Shown here piece after piece: positions 1 through 8,351 of a DNA stretch of 64,000 nt; positions within the stretch are counted from its first letter, which is position 1, and every line of letters begins with the position of its first letter. Source of the stretch: JAAXHF01 sp965242605 (GTDB lineage: Bacteria; Desulfobacterota; Binatia; Bin18); assembly GCA_965242605.1 (NCBI GenBank), contig CBDESS010000002.1:310001-374000 (forward strand), given 5' to 3'. Position numbers and translations under genes: made by a program. The notes beneath the pieces were generated by a model. It was not told the origin of the DNA. It worked only from the letters and a program-made list of their open reading frames with translations, and searched no databases.

Positions 1-432
1 CCGTTCTTCGTAGTCCGGGGACAGTTCGGCCCCGAGGGCGTCGTGTGGGATGGAGAAGATCGTCAGAAAGGTGCGCAGCAGGACCGACACCACGGTTAGC
101 CACACAAAGGTGGCGAACTCGCCCAGACCCAAGGGGGGAGAGAACAGGAAGACAAACGACACGGCCAGGGGCACGAGGGCGGCAGCCATCAGCGGGTGTC
201 GGCGGCCGTATCGAGAGCGATAATTATCGGAAAAGGAGCCGACGATGGGGTCGCTGAGGGCGTCGCTGCATAGGCCGATCAGGGCCGCCAAGCCGGTCAG
301 GGCACCCGATACCCCTAGGACCTGGGTGTAGTAAAACATTACAAAGTTGACAAAGGCGGCGTCTTTGGCGGCAAAGGCCATGCGGCCGGCACCGTAGGCG
401 AGTTTGGTGCTGAGGCTGAGTTTCCGGTTCAC
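1..432 (-). CDS. MFS/GPH-family sugar-type transporter, N-terminal part
   Basis: The frame is open from a GTG at 432 to the window edge, giving 144 residues of a longer membrane protein (family usually about 450). The GTG is preceded by AAGGA. The start of the product, with a KLAYGAGRMAFAAKDAAF segment followed by hydrophobic helices, resembles the glycoside-pentoside-hexuronide branch of the major facilitator superfamily. A loop reading SDPIVGSFSDNYRSRYGRRHP matches the conserved DP..G..SD..R.R.GRR.P signature between helices 2 and 3. It probably imports a sugar or similar solute with a cation. The substrate cannot be told from this fragment. It is divergent from the OsmC gene. Confidence 0.8.
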   Translation of the reverse strand, partial: MNRKLSLSTKLAYGAGRMAFAAKDAAFVNFVMFYYTQVLGVSGALTGLAALIGLCSDALSDPIVGSFSDNYRSRYGRRHPLMAAALVPLAVSFVFLFSPPLGLGEFATFVWLTVVSVLLRTFLTIFSIPHDALGAELSPDYEER

Positions 433-612
433 AGGTGGTCCTTGGGCGGCATAGTAGCCGGTGCTGGGCTGGGCTTGTCAATGGGACGTGGACCTTTTCG
501 GGCCGGTTCGGAGTTCGTCCACGGTCTGGTAGTCTGTTACCCCTTGCCCTGCAAATCCTCTGGGACGCTTAAGCGCCTTGGTGTGGGGTAATTGTGGGAC
601 AAGGAGGACGCT

Positions 613-1068
613 ATGGATGAACCGCATGTCCGGGGCTGGCACAAGCCGGCTGAGCAGGCCGGCGGCTTTCGTCATGCGGTGGCCGCTACGCAGCCTGACA
701 GCCTGAGGGTTGATGTACAGGCCGGGCCGTTCGCCTGGACGCTGGATGAGCCGCAGACGATGGGCGGGCGGGAGAGCGCGCCGGACCCGGTGACATCGTT
801 TCTGGGCGCGTTGTGTGGCTGTCTGCTACTGTCGGTGCAGATGACGGCCCGGGCCCGGGGGGTTCCGCTGGACAGGGCGGCGATCTCGGCCAAGGCGAAT
901 GAGAAGGGCTTTGTGAAGACGATTGAGCTCAGACTGAGCGTCTGCAGCAGCGCGCCGCGGGAGCAGCTCCGCACGATTGTCGAGCGGGCGGAGAGGGGCT
1001 GTTACATCAAGGGGCTGCTCAAAGAGGCGATTGATTACCGGCTGAGTCTGGAGTTTGAGATGAGCTGA
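613..1068 (+). CDS. OsmC family protein
   Basis: A 151-residue OsmC/Ohr-fold protein. The family reduces organic hydroperoxides with two cysteines or has less defined redox roles in the cytoplasm. The motif TSFLGALCGCLLLSVQM places Cys68 and Cys70 at the start of the central helix, and a second conserved-position Cys130 lies in RGCYIKGLL, so a peroxidatic/resolving pair is plausible. The start at 613 is preferred to an upstream in-frame one at 592 because AAGGAGG lies 6-7 bases before it. It stands alone between a divergent transporter and a 343-bp intergenic region. Confidence 0.85.
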   Translation: MDEPHVRGWHKPAEQAGGFRHAVAATQPDSLRVDVQAGPFAWTLDEPQTMGGRESAPDPVTSFLGALCGCLLLSVQMTARARGVPLDRAAISAKANEKGFVKTIELRLSVCSSAPREQLRTIVERAERGCYIKGLLKEAIDYRLSLEFEMS

Positions 1069-1411
1069 GGGAAAGTCCCCCGGGGGAAGGAGCACGATGC
1101 TGGTGCTGGAGCAGCAGGCTGTTGCCTGAGAGATGGGCAGAGCGGTGGCGGTTGCTCCAAAAAAGGCCTGTGGATTCGGGCGTTTGGCCGGAGGCGATTT
1201 CGGCATCGTTCTTGCAAGGTTCACCTCGGTGCAAGAAACATCTCACACAGGCTTCACCGGTTTGTCACCAAAGAGACACGAAATGCAGCTAAGCAGAACA
1301 AAACACCGACCTGGAGTCACCTGGGTGACGAAGGACGGCTTGAGGAGCGGCAGGCGGTTCCAGTATCGTGCCTGCATGTCAAGAACGGATTAGGGAGAAG
1401 GAGACCAGAGC
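1069..1411. other. Intergenic region with a nested hairpin
   Basis: No convincing gene lies in these 343 bases. A TCCCCCGGGGGA palindrome at 1076-1087 follows the OsmC stop. A nested inverted repeat lies at 1209-1237: outer arms TTCTTGCA and TGCAAGAA enclose AGGT-tc-ACCT. No T-run follows, so an operator or RNA structure is as likely as a terminator. The region presumably holds the promoter of the polyhydroxyalkanoate genes. Confidence 0.5.
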
Positions 1412-1870
1412 ATGGTAGAGACGGCAATGAAGAAAGGGATGAACGCGTTCCTGACCGCTTATACGGCCCTGTGTGTGGATCTGCCGTTCGCCGGCCTGCG
1501 GATGGGGCTGGGGATGAGCACCGAGAAGGAAGCGACCGAGGCGGCCTGGAGAGGCTATGACGCCACGGTCAAACTCACCTCCACGGCCATTGACGAGCTG
1601 TACCGCGACCCGCTCGTGGGTCAGCTTGCGGCCTCGGCCCTGGACGGGATGCTGCGCGTCCAGCGGGTCGGCAATGCCCTGACCGGGGCGGCGTTCACCG
1701 GCCTGTGGCGGTCGGTCGGCCTGCCGACCGCGGCAGAGGTCAAGGCCATGCGCGAAGAAGTCCACGCCTTGGTCGAGAAGAGCCAGCCGGTCGAGTTGCA
1801 GGTCAAGCCCAAAATCAAGCTTGCGGCCAAAACCAGCGAAGTGGCCCAGCTCCACAGCAAAGTAGCCTAG
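1412..1870 (+). CDS. PhaE/PhaR-like PHA synthase partner or phasin
   Basis: A 152-residue, largely helical protein with no signal peptide. It lies 19 bases upstream of the class III synthase phaC and is read the same way. Near the C-terminus, the VGLPTAAEVKAM segment resembles the LPTRSEVD-type motif at the end of PhaE and the synthase-interacting part of PhaR. It is much shorter than classical PhaE (about 350), so it may be a reduced partner subunit or a phasin coating polymer granules. AAGGAG sits 7 bases before the ATG. Function rests mainly on the phaC linkage and this motif. Confidence 0.65.
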   Translation: MVETAMKKGMNAFLTAYTALCVDLPFAGLRMGLGMSTEKEATEAAWRGYDATVKLTSTAIDELYRDPLVGQLAASALDGMLRVQRVGNALTGAAFTGLWRSVGLPTAAEVKAMREEVHALVEKSQPVELQVKPKIKLAAKTSEVAQLHSKVA

Positions 1871-1889
1871 CCCGGACAAGGATAAAACC

Positions 1890-2975
1890 ATGTCTGTACT
1901 CACCGAGCTTCCCAAATACTGGCTTGACGGCGCGGTGCGTGGCCTGCACGGCTTCCGCCGCGGGATTGGCGAAGCCTACCCGGCCGAGGAAGACCCGCCC
2001 CCGACCACCCCGTATGAGTTGGTCTATGAGGGCGGCAAAACCCGCCTCCGCTACTACCCGGCGGTTGGCCGGCCGCTGGCCACCCCGATCCTGATCTGCT
2101 ACTCGCTGGTCAAGCGGCCCTTCATCCTGGATCTGCTGCCCGGCCGCAGCGTGGTCGAAACCCTGACCAAGAGCGGGCTGGAGGTCTATTTCATTGACTG
2201 GGTTCCGCCCACCGAGGCCGACAGTTGGCGGGGCTTTGACGCCTATGTCAACGGCGACTTGGCCAACGCGGTGCGGGCCATCCAGATTCGTGAAGGCGTC
2301 GATCGGGTGTCGCTGCTCGGCTACTGCTTTGGCGGCCTGCTGACCACCATGTATGCCGCCCTGTATCCCGACCAGATCGATAATCTCGTCAACTTCACCC
2401 TGCCGCTCGACATGAGTGTCCGTGAGTTGCCGACCCAGGCCCTGATGGAAAAGATATCGCCCGAGACCATGAAGCTGCTGACCGAGGTGTACGGCAACTG
2501 CCCGTCCTGGTTCATGAAAGCCTCGTTTGACGCAATGGCCCCGGTCCATCATGCGCTGGATAAATATGTAGGCCTGTACCGAGGCAGGGAGAACGCCGAT
2601 TATGTCCAGATGTTTGACCTGTTCGAGAAATGGATGAACAGCGACGTGCCGATGGCCGGCCAGATTTTCCGTGAAACGGTCGAAGAGTTGTCGCAGAAAA
2701 ACGCCTTGGTCAAAAACGGGTTTCAGATTCGGGGCCAAGCCGTCAATCTTCAAAACATTACCTGTCCAGTGCTGAACGTCATCGGCCAGCACGACGACGT
2801 GGTGTATCCCAAGTCCAGCCTGCCCTTAGTTGAGCTGGTCGGCGGTGAAGACGCGACCAATCTGGTCTTTCCGACCGGCCATATTGGGGCTGCGGTCAGC
2901 ACCGGTGCCCAGAAAAAACTCTGGCCCCAGGTCGGCAGATGGCTGCGGGAGCGGGACAGCCTGACAGCTCACTGA
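1890..2975 (+). CDS. phaC: Class III poly(3-hydroxyalkanoate) synthase subunit PhaC
   Basis: A 361-residue alpha/beta-hydrolase-fold synthase, the normal length for class III PhaC (about 355). It polymerises hydroxyacyl-CoA into storage polyester at the granule surface. The lipase-like box is GYCFGG (residues 144-149), with Cys146 in place of the serine of true hydrolases, as expected for PHA synthases. The acid and histidine of the triad are expected in QHDDVVYP (near 300) and GHIGAAVS (near 328). The FIDWVPPTEADSWRGFDAYV stretch is typical of the family. It follows the PhaE/phasin-like gene and ends before a terminator. No phaA or phaB is in the window. Confidence 0.93.
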   Translation: MSVLTELPKYWLDGAVRGLHGFRRGIGEAYPAEEDPPPTTPYELVYEGGKTRLRYYPAVGRPLATPILICYSLVKRPFILDLLPGRSVVETLTKSGLEVYFIDWVPPTEADSWRGFDAYVNGDLANAVRAIQIREGVDRVSLLGYCFGGLLTTMYAALYPDQIDNLVNFTLPLDMSVRELPTQALMEKISPETMKLLTEVYGNCPSWFMKASFDAMAPVHHALDKYVGLYRGRENADYVQMFDLFEKWMNSDVPMAGQIFRETVEELSQKNALVKNGFQIRGQAVNLQNITCPVLNVIGQHDDVVYPKSSLPLVELVGGEDATNLVFPTGHIGAAVSTGAQKKLWPQVGRWLRERDSLTAH

Positions 2976-3016
2976 GCGGCCGGAGTGGGTGCTGACCCAC
3001 CGCATCAACTCCAGAC

Positions 3017-3045
3017 AGGGCGGTCCAGAGTGGCTGCCCTTTTTT
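3017..3045 (+). terminator. Putative intrinsic terminator after phaC
   Basis: Arms AGGGC (3017-3021) and GCCCT (3036-3040) are followed directly by six T residues. It lies about 40 bases after the phaC stop and before the next promoter region. The stem is only five base pairs with a 14-base loop, so strength is uncertain. Confidence 0.55.
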
Positions 3046-3131
3046 ATGGCACGGGAGGCCGCGGCTTGCTTGAGTCCGGGCCGTGCAGGTGATTAAATAG
3101 CGTCGCCGTCGGGCAGACTGGGGAACAGACA

Positions 3132-5669
3132 ATGGGTGATGCGGACCGTGCCGTTCCGGCTCCGGCAAGCGACAGCCTGCTTGCCGACTATCACCCGGCG
3201 GGGAGCTACGATGAGCTGTGCGCCGCGCCCCACCAGCCACGCCCCCACTGGCAGTATGTCATGCGGGCGCTTGACGCACTTGGCCGCCACGCCCTGCTGA
3301 GCCGTGAACAGGAAGTCCGCCGCCTGCTGCACGAGGACGGCGTCACCTACCAGTATGCGGATAGCCGGGGCAGGGGCCGGCCGTGGGCGCTTGACCTGAT
3401 CCCGGTCCTGCTGGCCAGCCAGGAGTGGCGTGTTATTGAGCGCGGCCTGCTCCAGCGCGCCGAGCTGTTCAACCTGATCCTGGCCGACCTGTACGGCCGC
3501 CAGCGCCTTATCCGGGACGGCTTCCTGCCGCTGGAGCTGGTCTACGACCATCCCGGCTTTTTCCGCGCCTGTGTCGGCATCCGCCCGGCCTCTTGGCGCT
3601 TTCTGTTCTCCTATGCGGCCGATCTGGTCCGCGCCGGCGACGGCGGCGCGTGGGTCATCGGCGACCGCAGCCAAGCGCCCTCCGGGGCCGGCTACGCGCT
3701 GGAGAACCGGCTGACCCTGGCGCGGGTCTTTCCGAGCCTGTACCGCGACGCCGAGGTGCATCGCCTAGCCCTGTATTTTCGGACGCTGCGCCACTCGCTG
3801 GCCAGCCTCATGCCCCGCCCGGAGAAGCCGGGCCGGACCGTGCTGCTGACGCCCGGGCCGGGCAACGCAGCCTATTTTGAACACGCCTATGTCGCCCAAT
3901 ATCTCGACTACACCCTGGTACAGGGCAGCGACCTGACCGTCCGGGACAGCCGGGTATGGCTCAAGACCCTGGACGGCTTGCAGCCGGTTGACGTTATCCT
4001 GCGCCGAGTTGAGGATGCCTGGTGTGACCCGCTGGAGCTGCGCAAAGACTCGCCGTTCGGCGTGCCCGGCCTCGTCCAGGTCACGCGCGCCCGGCAGGCC
4101 GCGGTGGCCAACCCGCTGGGCGTGGGCATCCTGGAAAATCCGGGCCTGATGGCCTTTTTGCCCGGGCTGTGCCGGGAGGTACTGGGCCAGGACTTGCGGC
4201 TGCCGTCGGTGGCGACTTGGTGGTGCGGTGGAGAGCCGGAATGCCGCTATGTGCTGGCCAACCTGGACCGCCTGGTGATTAAACCGACCGGCCCGCATGT
4301 CGGGGCTGCAACCGTCTGGGGGGCGCGGCTGTCCGCGGCCGAGCGGGAAGCGCTGGCCGCCCGCATCCGGGCCACACCCTACCGCTATGTCGGCCAGGAG
4401 CTGATTGCGGCCTCCACCGCCCCCACGTTTGTAGAGGGAAAACTGCGTCCACGGCCGCTGGCGCTGCGCAGTTTTCTGGTGGCGCGCGACGATGCCTATG
4501 TGGTCATGCCGGGCGGGCTGGCGCGGGTAGCCGCCGGCCCCGACGCCTGGCAGGTATCGGACCAAGCCGGCGGGCTGAGCAAAGACATCTGGGTCCTGGC
4601 CTCAGAGCCCGAGCAGGCGCTGAGTCTGTTGCCGCCGGCCGGCCGGCCGCTTGTCCTCACCCGCAGCGGCGGAGAGATTCCAAGTCGGGTAGCCGATAAT
4701 CTGTTCTGGCTCGGACGCTATACCGAACGCCTGGAGGGCAGCGCCCGGGTGTTTCGAGAGATGCTGGCACGGCTGCTCAACACCGAGGCTGTCCACCACG
4801 ACCCCCACCTGCCGGGCCTGCTGTCCGCGGTGACTCACCAAGCCGTGACCTACCTGCACCTGATGGGCAACGGGGTCAAGCAAGGGCTGGTCGCCGACGA
4901 GCTCGAGCTGCTGGCGGCCGTCCTTGAGCCGGCCCGCCCGGGCAGCCTGCGGGCTACCCTCGACGCCCTGTTGCGGGCCGAGCGGACGGTCCGCTACCGG
5001 CTGTCCGACGATACGGCCCGGGTCCTGCACACGCTCGACCGCGAGCTCTCCCCGGACCTCGGCCTGGAGCAGACCTTGCACAGTCTGTCGCGGGTGATCG
5101 ATGGGCTGGCCGCATTTACCGGGCTGATGGCAGAGAACATGACCCGGGGCCAAGGCTTTCGCTTCCTGGAGATGGGCCGGCGGCTCGAGCGCGCCCTGCA
5201 CGCCATCAGCCTGCTGCGGGTGGCCTGCGAGATGGCACCCGGCGGCCGGGGCGGGTTGTGGGAGGTCGTGCTGACCATGACCGACAGCCGGCGGACCTAT
5301 CGCCGGCGTTACGCCAGCCAGGTTGACGCCAAGGCCGTACTCGACCTGTTGTTACACGATGAGAGCAACCCCCGATCGCTCGGCTATCAGCTGGGCCGCC
5401 TCCAGGAGCACGCCGATGGATTGCCCCGCAAGGCCAGCCTGCCCCACCGCAGCCCGGCGGAGCGCCTCGCCCTGCAAGCCCTGACCGCGCTGCGCACAAC
5501 CGATGTCGAAGGGCTGTCCGAGGCGGTGTGGCCCGGGCCGGTGTATGACAAGCTGGACGGGCTGTTTGCCCGGCTGGGGAGCCTGCTGCTGGCCCTGTCT
5601 GACGCCCTGAGCCAGACCTACTTCAGCCATATTGAAGTCCAGCAGCAATTGACCAAACATCAGGCATGA
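3132..5669 (+). CDS. Circularly permuted ATP-grasp / alpha-E fusion protein
   Basis: An 845-residue fusion. The N-terminal ~480 residues are a circularly permuted type 2 ATP-grasp domain (formerly DUF404/DUF407), with glycine and lysine-rich stretches such as VIKPTGPHVGAATVWGA. The C-terminal part from about 515 (RVADNLFWLGRYTERLEGSA) is the alpha-E domain (formerly DUF403). In many bacteria these domains are separate genes beside a transglutaminase-like gene, as here. The set has been proposed to make or process a peptide by ATP-dependent amide ligation, but the product is not established. The stop overlaps the next start by four bases (ATGA), implying translational coupling. Confidence 0.9.
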   Translation: MGDADRAVPAPASDSLLADYHPAGSYDELCAAPHQPRPHWQYVMRALDALGRHALLSREQEVRRLLHEDGVTYQYADSRGRGRPWALDLIPVLLASQEWRVIERGLLQRAELFNLILADLYGRQRLIRDGFLPLELVYDHPGFFRACVGIRPASWRFLFSYAADLVRAGDGGAWVIGDRSQAPSGAGYALENRLTLARVFPSLYRDAEVHRLALYFRTLRHSLASLMPRPEKPGRTVLLTPGPGNAAYFEHAYVAQYLDYTLVQGSDLTVRDSRVWLKTLDGLQPVDVILRRVEDAWCDPLELRKDSPFGVPGLVQVTRARQAAVANPLGVGILENPGLMAFLPGLCREVLGQDLRLPSVATWWCGGEPECRYVLANLDRLVIKPTGPHVGAATVWGARLSAAEREALAARIRATPYRYVGQELIAASTAPTFVEGKLRPRPLALRSFLVARDDAYVVMPGGLARVAAGPDAWQVSDQAGGLSKDIWVLASEPEQALSLLPPAGRPLVLTRSGGEIPSRVADNLFWLGRYTERLEGSARVFREMLARLLNTEAVHHDPHLPGLLSAVTHQAVTYLHLMGNGVKQGLVADELELLAAVLEPARPGSLRATLDALLRAERTVRYRLSDDTARVLHTLDRELSPDLGLEQTLHSLSRVIDGLAAFTGLMAENMTRGQGFRFLEMGRRLERALHAISLLRVACEMAPGGRGGLWEVVLTMTDSRRTYRRRYASQVDAKAVLDLLLHDESNPRSLGYQLGRLQEHADGLPRKASLPHRSPAERLALQALTALRTTDVEGLSEAVWPGPVYDKLDGLFARLGSLLLALSDALSQTYFSHIEVQQQLTKHQA

Positions 5670-6544
5670 GCTCCTACACCGTCGTCCATACCACCCGCTA
5701 CCGCTACAGCCTGCCGGTGTCCCACTGTCAGAATGAAGCCTGTCTTCTGCCGCGTTCCTCCGACCGCCAGCAGTGCCAGACCGGCCGGCTCCAGATCACC
5801 CCGGCCCCCGCGGTCTACGCGGCGCGCGAGGATTTTTTTGGCAACCGGGTTGTCTACTTTGCGGTTCAGGAAGCGCACACTGTGCTGGAGGTCAGCGCGG
5901 AGAGCGCGGTGACGCTCAGCCCTACCGCCCCGCCGGCCTTGTCGTCCTCCCCGGCCTGGGAGAATGTTGGCCGAGGGCTGGGCCATGGGCTCGCGTCCGA
6001 GCGGCTGGCCGCCCGTCAGTTTGTACTGGACTCGCCGCTGATCGCCGCCGGCCCGGCTTTTGCCGCCTATGCCGCCCCGTCGTTTCCGTCCGGTCGACCC
6101 GTGCTCGAAGCGGTCCATGAGCTGATGCGGCGCATCTACCACGAGCTGACCTATGATCCGCACTTCACCACCGCGGCCACCCCGGTCCACGAGGTCCTGG
6201 CCCACCGCCGGGGGGTGTGTCAGGACTACGCCCAGCTGGCCATTGCGTGTCTGCGCTCCCTGGGTCTGGCGGCCCGCTATGTCAGCGGCTATCTCGAAAC
6301 CGGAGCCGCGTCTGGCCAGGCCGCGTCCCTGGTTGGGGCCGCGGCCTCCCACGCCTGGGTGTCGGTCTACAGCCCCGGTCAGGGCTGGGTGGATTTTGAT
6401 CCGACCAACAACCTGCTGCCGACCGACCAGCATATCGTCCTGGCCTGGGGCCGGGATTACAGCGATGTGACGCCCCTCAAAGGCGTGGTTTTTGGCGGCG
6501 GGACGCACAGCCTGGAGGTGGCGGTTGAGGCACGCCGGACCTAG
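5666..6544 (+). CDS. Transglutaminase-like cysteine peptidase family protein
   Basis: A 292-residue protein with a bacterial transglutaminase-like N-terminal beta domain (YTVVHTTRYRYSLPVS at the start) and a transglutaminase core. The catalytic Cys is in RRGVCQDYAQLA, the His in ASHAWVSVY and the Asp in WVDFDPTNN, so the triad is complete. These proteins accompany the ATP-grasp/alpha-E gene and are thought to cleave or cross-link its product. It starts at an ATGA overlap with that gene. It has no signal peptide, so it probably acts in the cytoplasm. Confidence 0.9.
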   Translation: MSSYTVVHTTRYRYSLPVSHCQNEACLLPRSSDRQQCQTGRLQITPAPAVYAAREDFFGNRVVYFAVQEAHTVLEVSAESAVTLSPTAPPALSSSPAWENVGRGLGHGLASERLAARQFVLDSPLIAAGPAFAAYAAPSFPSGRPVLEAVHELMRRIYHELTYDPHFTTAATPVHEVLAHRRGVCQDYAQLAIACLRSLGLAARYVSGYLETGAASGQAASLVGAAASHAWVSVYSPGQGWVDFDPTNNLLPTDQHIVLAWGRDYSDVTPLKGVVFGGGTHSLEVAVEARRT

Positions 6545-6578
6545 TCGCCCGGGCCGCCCCGCCGGGGAAGGGAGGAAG

Positions 6579-7139
6579 ATGGTGAAGGCTGCTGTAAAGC
6601 TCTATCTCATCCGCCACGGCCGGCCGCTGGCCGGATTTGGCGAAGCCCCCGACCCCGGACTTGACCCGCTGGGCCGGCGGCAGGCCGTGGCCCTGGCCAC
6701 AGAACTGGAACCGCTCGGCCCGCTCCCGCTTCTGACCAGCCCGCTGCAACGTGCCCGCGATACCGCCGCCTCGTTTGAGCGGATGTGGCAGTGTCAGGCC
6801 AGGGTTGAGCCGGTGGTGGCCGAACTGCCCTCGCCCGGCCAGGAGTTGGCCGAACGGGCGGCCTGGATCCGTCGGGTCCTGCGCGGTCGCTGGAGTGCGC
6901 TGCCCGAAGTCTATCAGGACTGGAAAGACCACCTCGTCGCGTTTCTGTGCGGCCTGCAAACCTCAAGCCTGATCACCACCCATTTTGTGGCCATCAATGC
7001 CGCGGTGGGCGCGGCCACCCACGACGACCGCCTAGTCTGTTTTGAACCCGACCACTGCTCCTGCACGGTGCTTGAAGTGACCGGCGGCACGCTCCGCCTC
7101 GTGCGCCTCGGGCGGGAGCGACAGACCCGCGTCACCTGA
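6579..7139 (+). CDS. Histidine phosphatase (phosphoglycerate mutase-like) family protein
   Basis: A 186-residue histidine phosphatase superfamily member. The RHG catalytic motif lies at YLIRHGRP near the N-terminus, followed by the expected LTSPLQRARDTA segment. A later histidine occurs in ITTHFVAIN, where the family usually has a GH motif. Substrate is unknown; members act on phosphosugars, nucleotides or phosphoproteins. The start at 6579 is chosen because GGAAGGGAGGAAG lies immediately upstream; a longer in-frame reading from 6492 would overlap the transglutaminase gene and lacks such a site. Confidence 0.8.
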   Translation: MVKAAVKLYLIRHGRPLAGFGEAPDPGLDPLGRRQAVALATELEPLGPLPLLTSPLQRARDTAASFERMWQCQARVEPVVAELPSPGQELAERAAWIRRVLRGRWSALPEVYQDWKDHLVAFLCGLQTSSLITTHFVAINAAVGAATHDDRLVCFEPDHCSCTVLEVTGGTLRLVRLGRERQTRVT

Positions 7140-7220
7140 GCCCGCGCCTTGACGACCCCCCGCACCGGGTGATTTGAAGGGGGAGACACCCCGTCAGAGT
7201 TGCAACAGGAGAGACGCGCG

Positions 7221-8351
7221 ATGGCGACACCCCACCCCGTAGAGACCAGCCCACTCACCTCGCTGACCACCGACGAGACCGCCCCGGTGCTGGACCAACA
7301 CCGCTTTGATGAGGCCACCCTGAGCCGCTACATGGCCGCGCATATTGAGGGCTTCAGCCCGCCGCTGTCGGTTGGACAGGTCCGGAGCGGGATGTCGAAC
7401 CCGACCTTCGTTCTGACCGACGCGGCCGGCCAGCGCTATGTGCTGCGCAAAAAGCCGCCGGGCAAGCTGCTGCCCTCAGCCCACGCGGTGGACCGCGAGT
7501 TTCGGATCATCTCGGCCCTGTGGCAGACCGATGTGCCGGTCGCCAGACCGTATGTACTGTCTCAGGACCCGGCGGTGCTGGGGGTGGATTTCTATATCAT
7601 GGGCTTTGTTGAGGGCCGGGTGTTTCGCGGCTATGCCTTGCCCGAGCTGGAGCCGGGCGAGCGGCGGGCAGTATATGACACCATGCTTGACACCCTGGCC
7701 GCCATCCCTCGGGTGGACTTCCGGACGCTGGGGCTGGCCGACTACGGCCGGGTCGGCGGTTATATGGGCCGACAGGTCAGGCGCTGGTCACAGCAGTACG
7801 CGGCCAGTCAAACAGCCGAGCTGCCGGCAATGGACCGGCTCATGGCTTGGCTGCCCGAACACCTGCCGGACGACGAGGAGACGACGATTGCCCACGGTGA
7901 TTTCCGCCTGGAGAACCTGATCTTTCACCCCAGCCAGCCCCGGCTGCTGGCGGTGGTGGACTGGGAACTCAGCACCCTCGGCGCGCCCCTGTCCGACTTG
8001 GCCTATACCTGCCTGCCCTATCATGTGCCGGACGATATCCGAGGGGATATCACCGGGCTTGATTTTGCGAGCTCCGGCATCCCCTCCGAGCAGGAGGGAG
8101 TGGACCGCTACTGCCGGCGGATGGGCCGCCCGCCGGTCGAAAATTGGAACTTCTATGTGGTGTTTTCGCTCTTCCGGCTAGCGGCCATTGTCCAGGGGGT
8201 GTACAAACGGGCGCTTGACGGCAACGCCAGCCGCTTGACGGCAACGCCAGCTCCCCGGAAGCCATCACCCGGGGCGAAAAATGCAAACAACTGGCGACTG
8301 AGGCCTGGGCCCTGGTCAAGCGCGGCGTCTAAGCTAAGGAGAGACCCATGA
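7221..8351 (+). CDS. APH-type phosphotransferase, C-terminus frameshifted by tandem duplication
   Basis: Aminoglycoside-phosphotransferase/choline-kinase-fold protein related to the N-terminal kinase part of ACAD10/11. It has YVLRKKPPG (phosphate-binding lysines), the catalytic loop IAHGDFRLENLIFH and the metal motif AVVDWELSTLG. It is closely similar to the next gene along its length. A perfect 20-bp tandem duplication (8212-8231 and 8232-8251) shifts the frame. The present product ends with about 40 unrelated residues and stops at 8351, overlapping the next start. Removing one copy restores a tail like the paralogue's (SSPEAITRGEKCKQLATEAW) ending at 8332. The kinase core is intact, so activity may survive. 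Confidence 0.85.
   Translation: MATPHPVETSPLTSLTTDETAPVLDQHRFDEATLSRYMAAHIEGFSPPLSVGQVRSGMSNPTFVLTDAAGQRYVLRKKPPGKLLPSAHAVDREFRIISALWQTDVPVARPYVLSQDPAVLGVDFYIMGFVEGRVFRGYALPELEPGERRAVYDTMLDTLAAIPRVDFRTLGLADYGRVGGYMGRQVRRWSQQYAASQTAELPAMDRLMAWLPEHLPDDEETTIAHGDFRLENLIFHPSQPRLLAVVDWELSTLGAPLSDLAYTCLPYHVPDDIRGDITGLDFASSGIPSEQEGVDRYCRRMGRPPVENWNFYVVFSLFRLAAIVQGVYKRALDGNASRLTATPAPRKPSPGAKNANNWRLRPGPWSSAASKLRRDP
8212..8251 (+). repeat. Perfect 20-bp tandem duplication
   Basis: Two adjacent identical copies of CGCTTGACGGCAACGCCAGC occupy 8212-8231 and 8232-8251. Twenty is not a multiple of three, so the duplication changes the frame of the surrounding phosphotransferase gene. The neighbouring paralogue has a single copy of the equivalent segment. 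Confidence 0.95.

Noticed and set aside
1076..1087. Palindrome TCCCCCGGGGGA as terminator of the OsmC gene
   Set aside because: It has no loop and no following T-run; it could be chance in GC-rich DNA.
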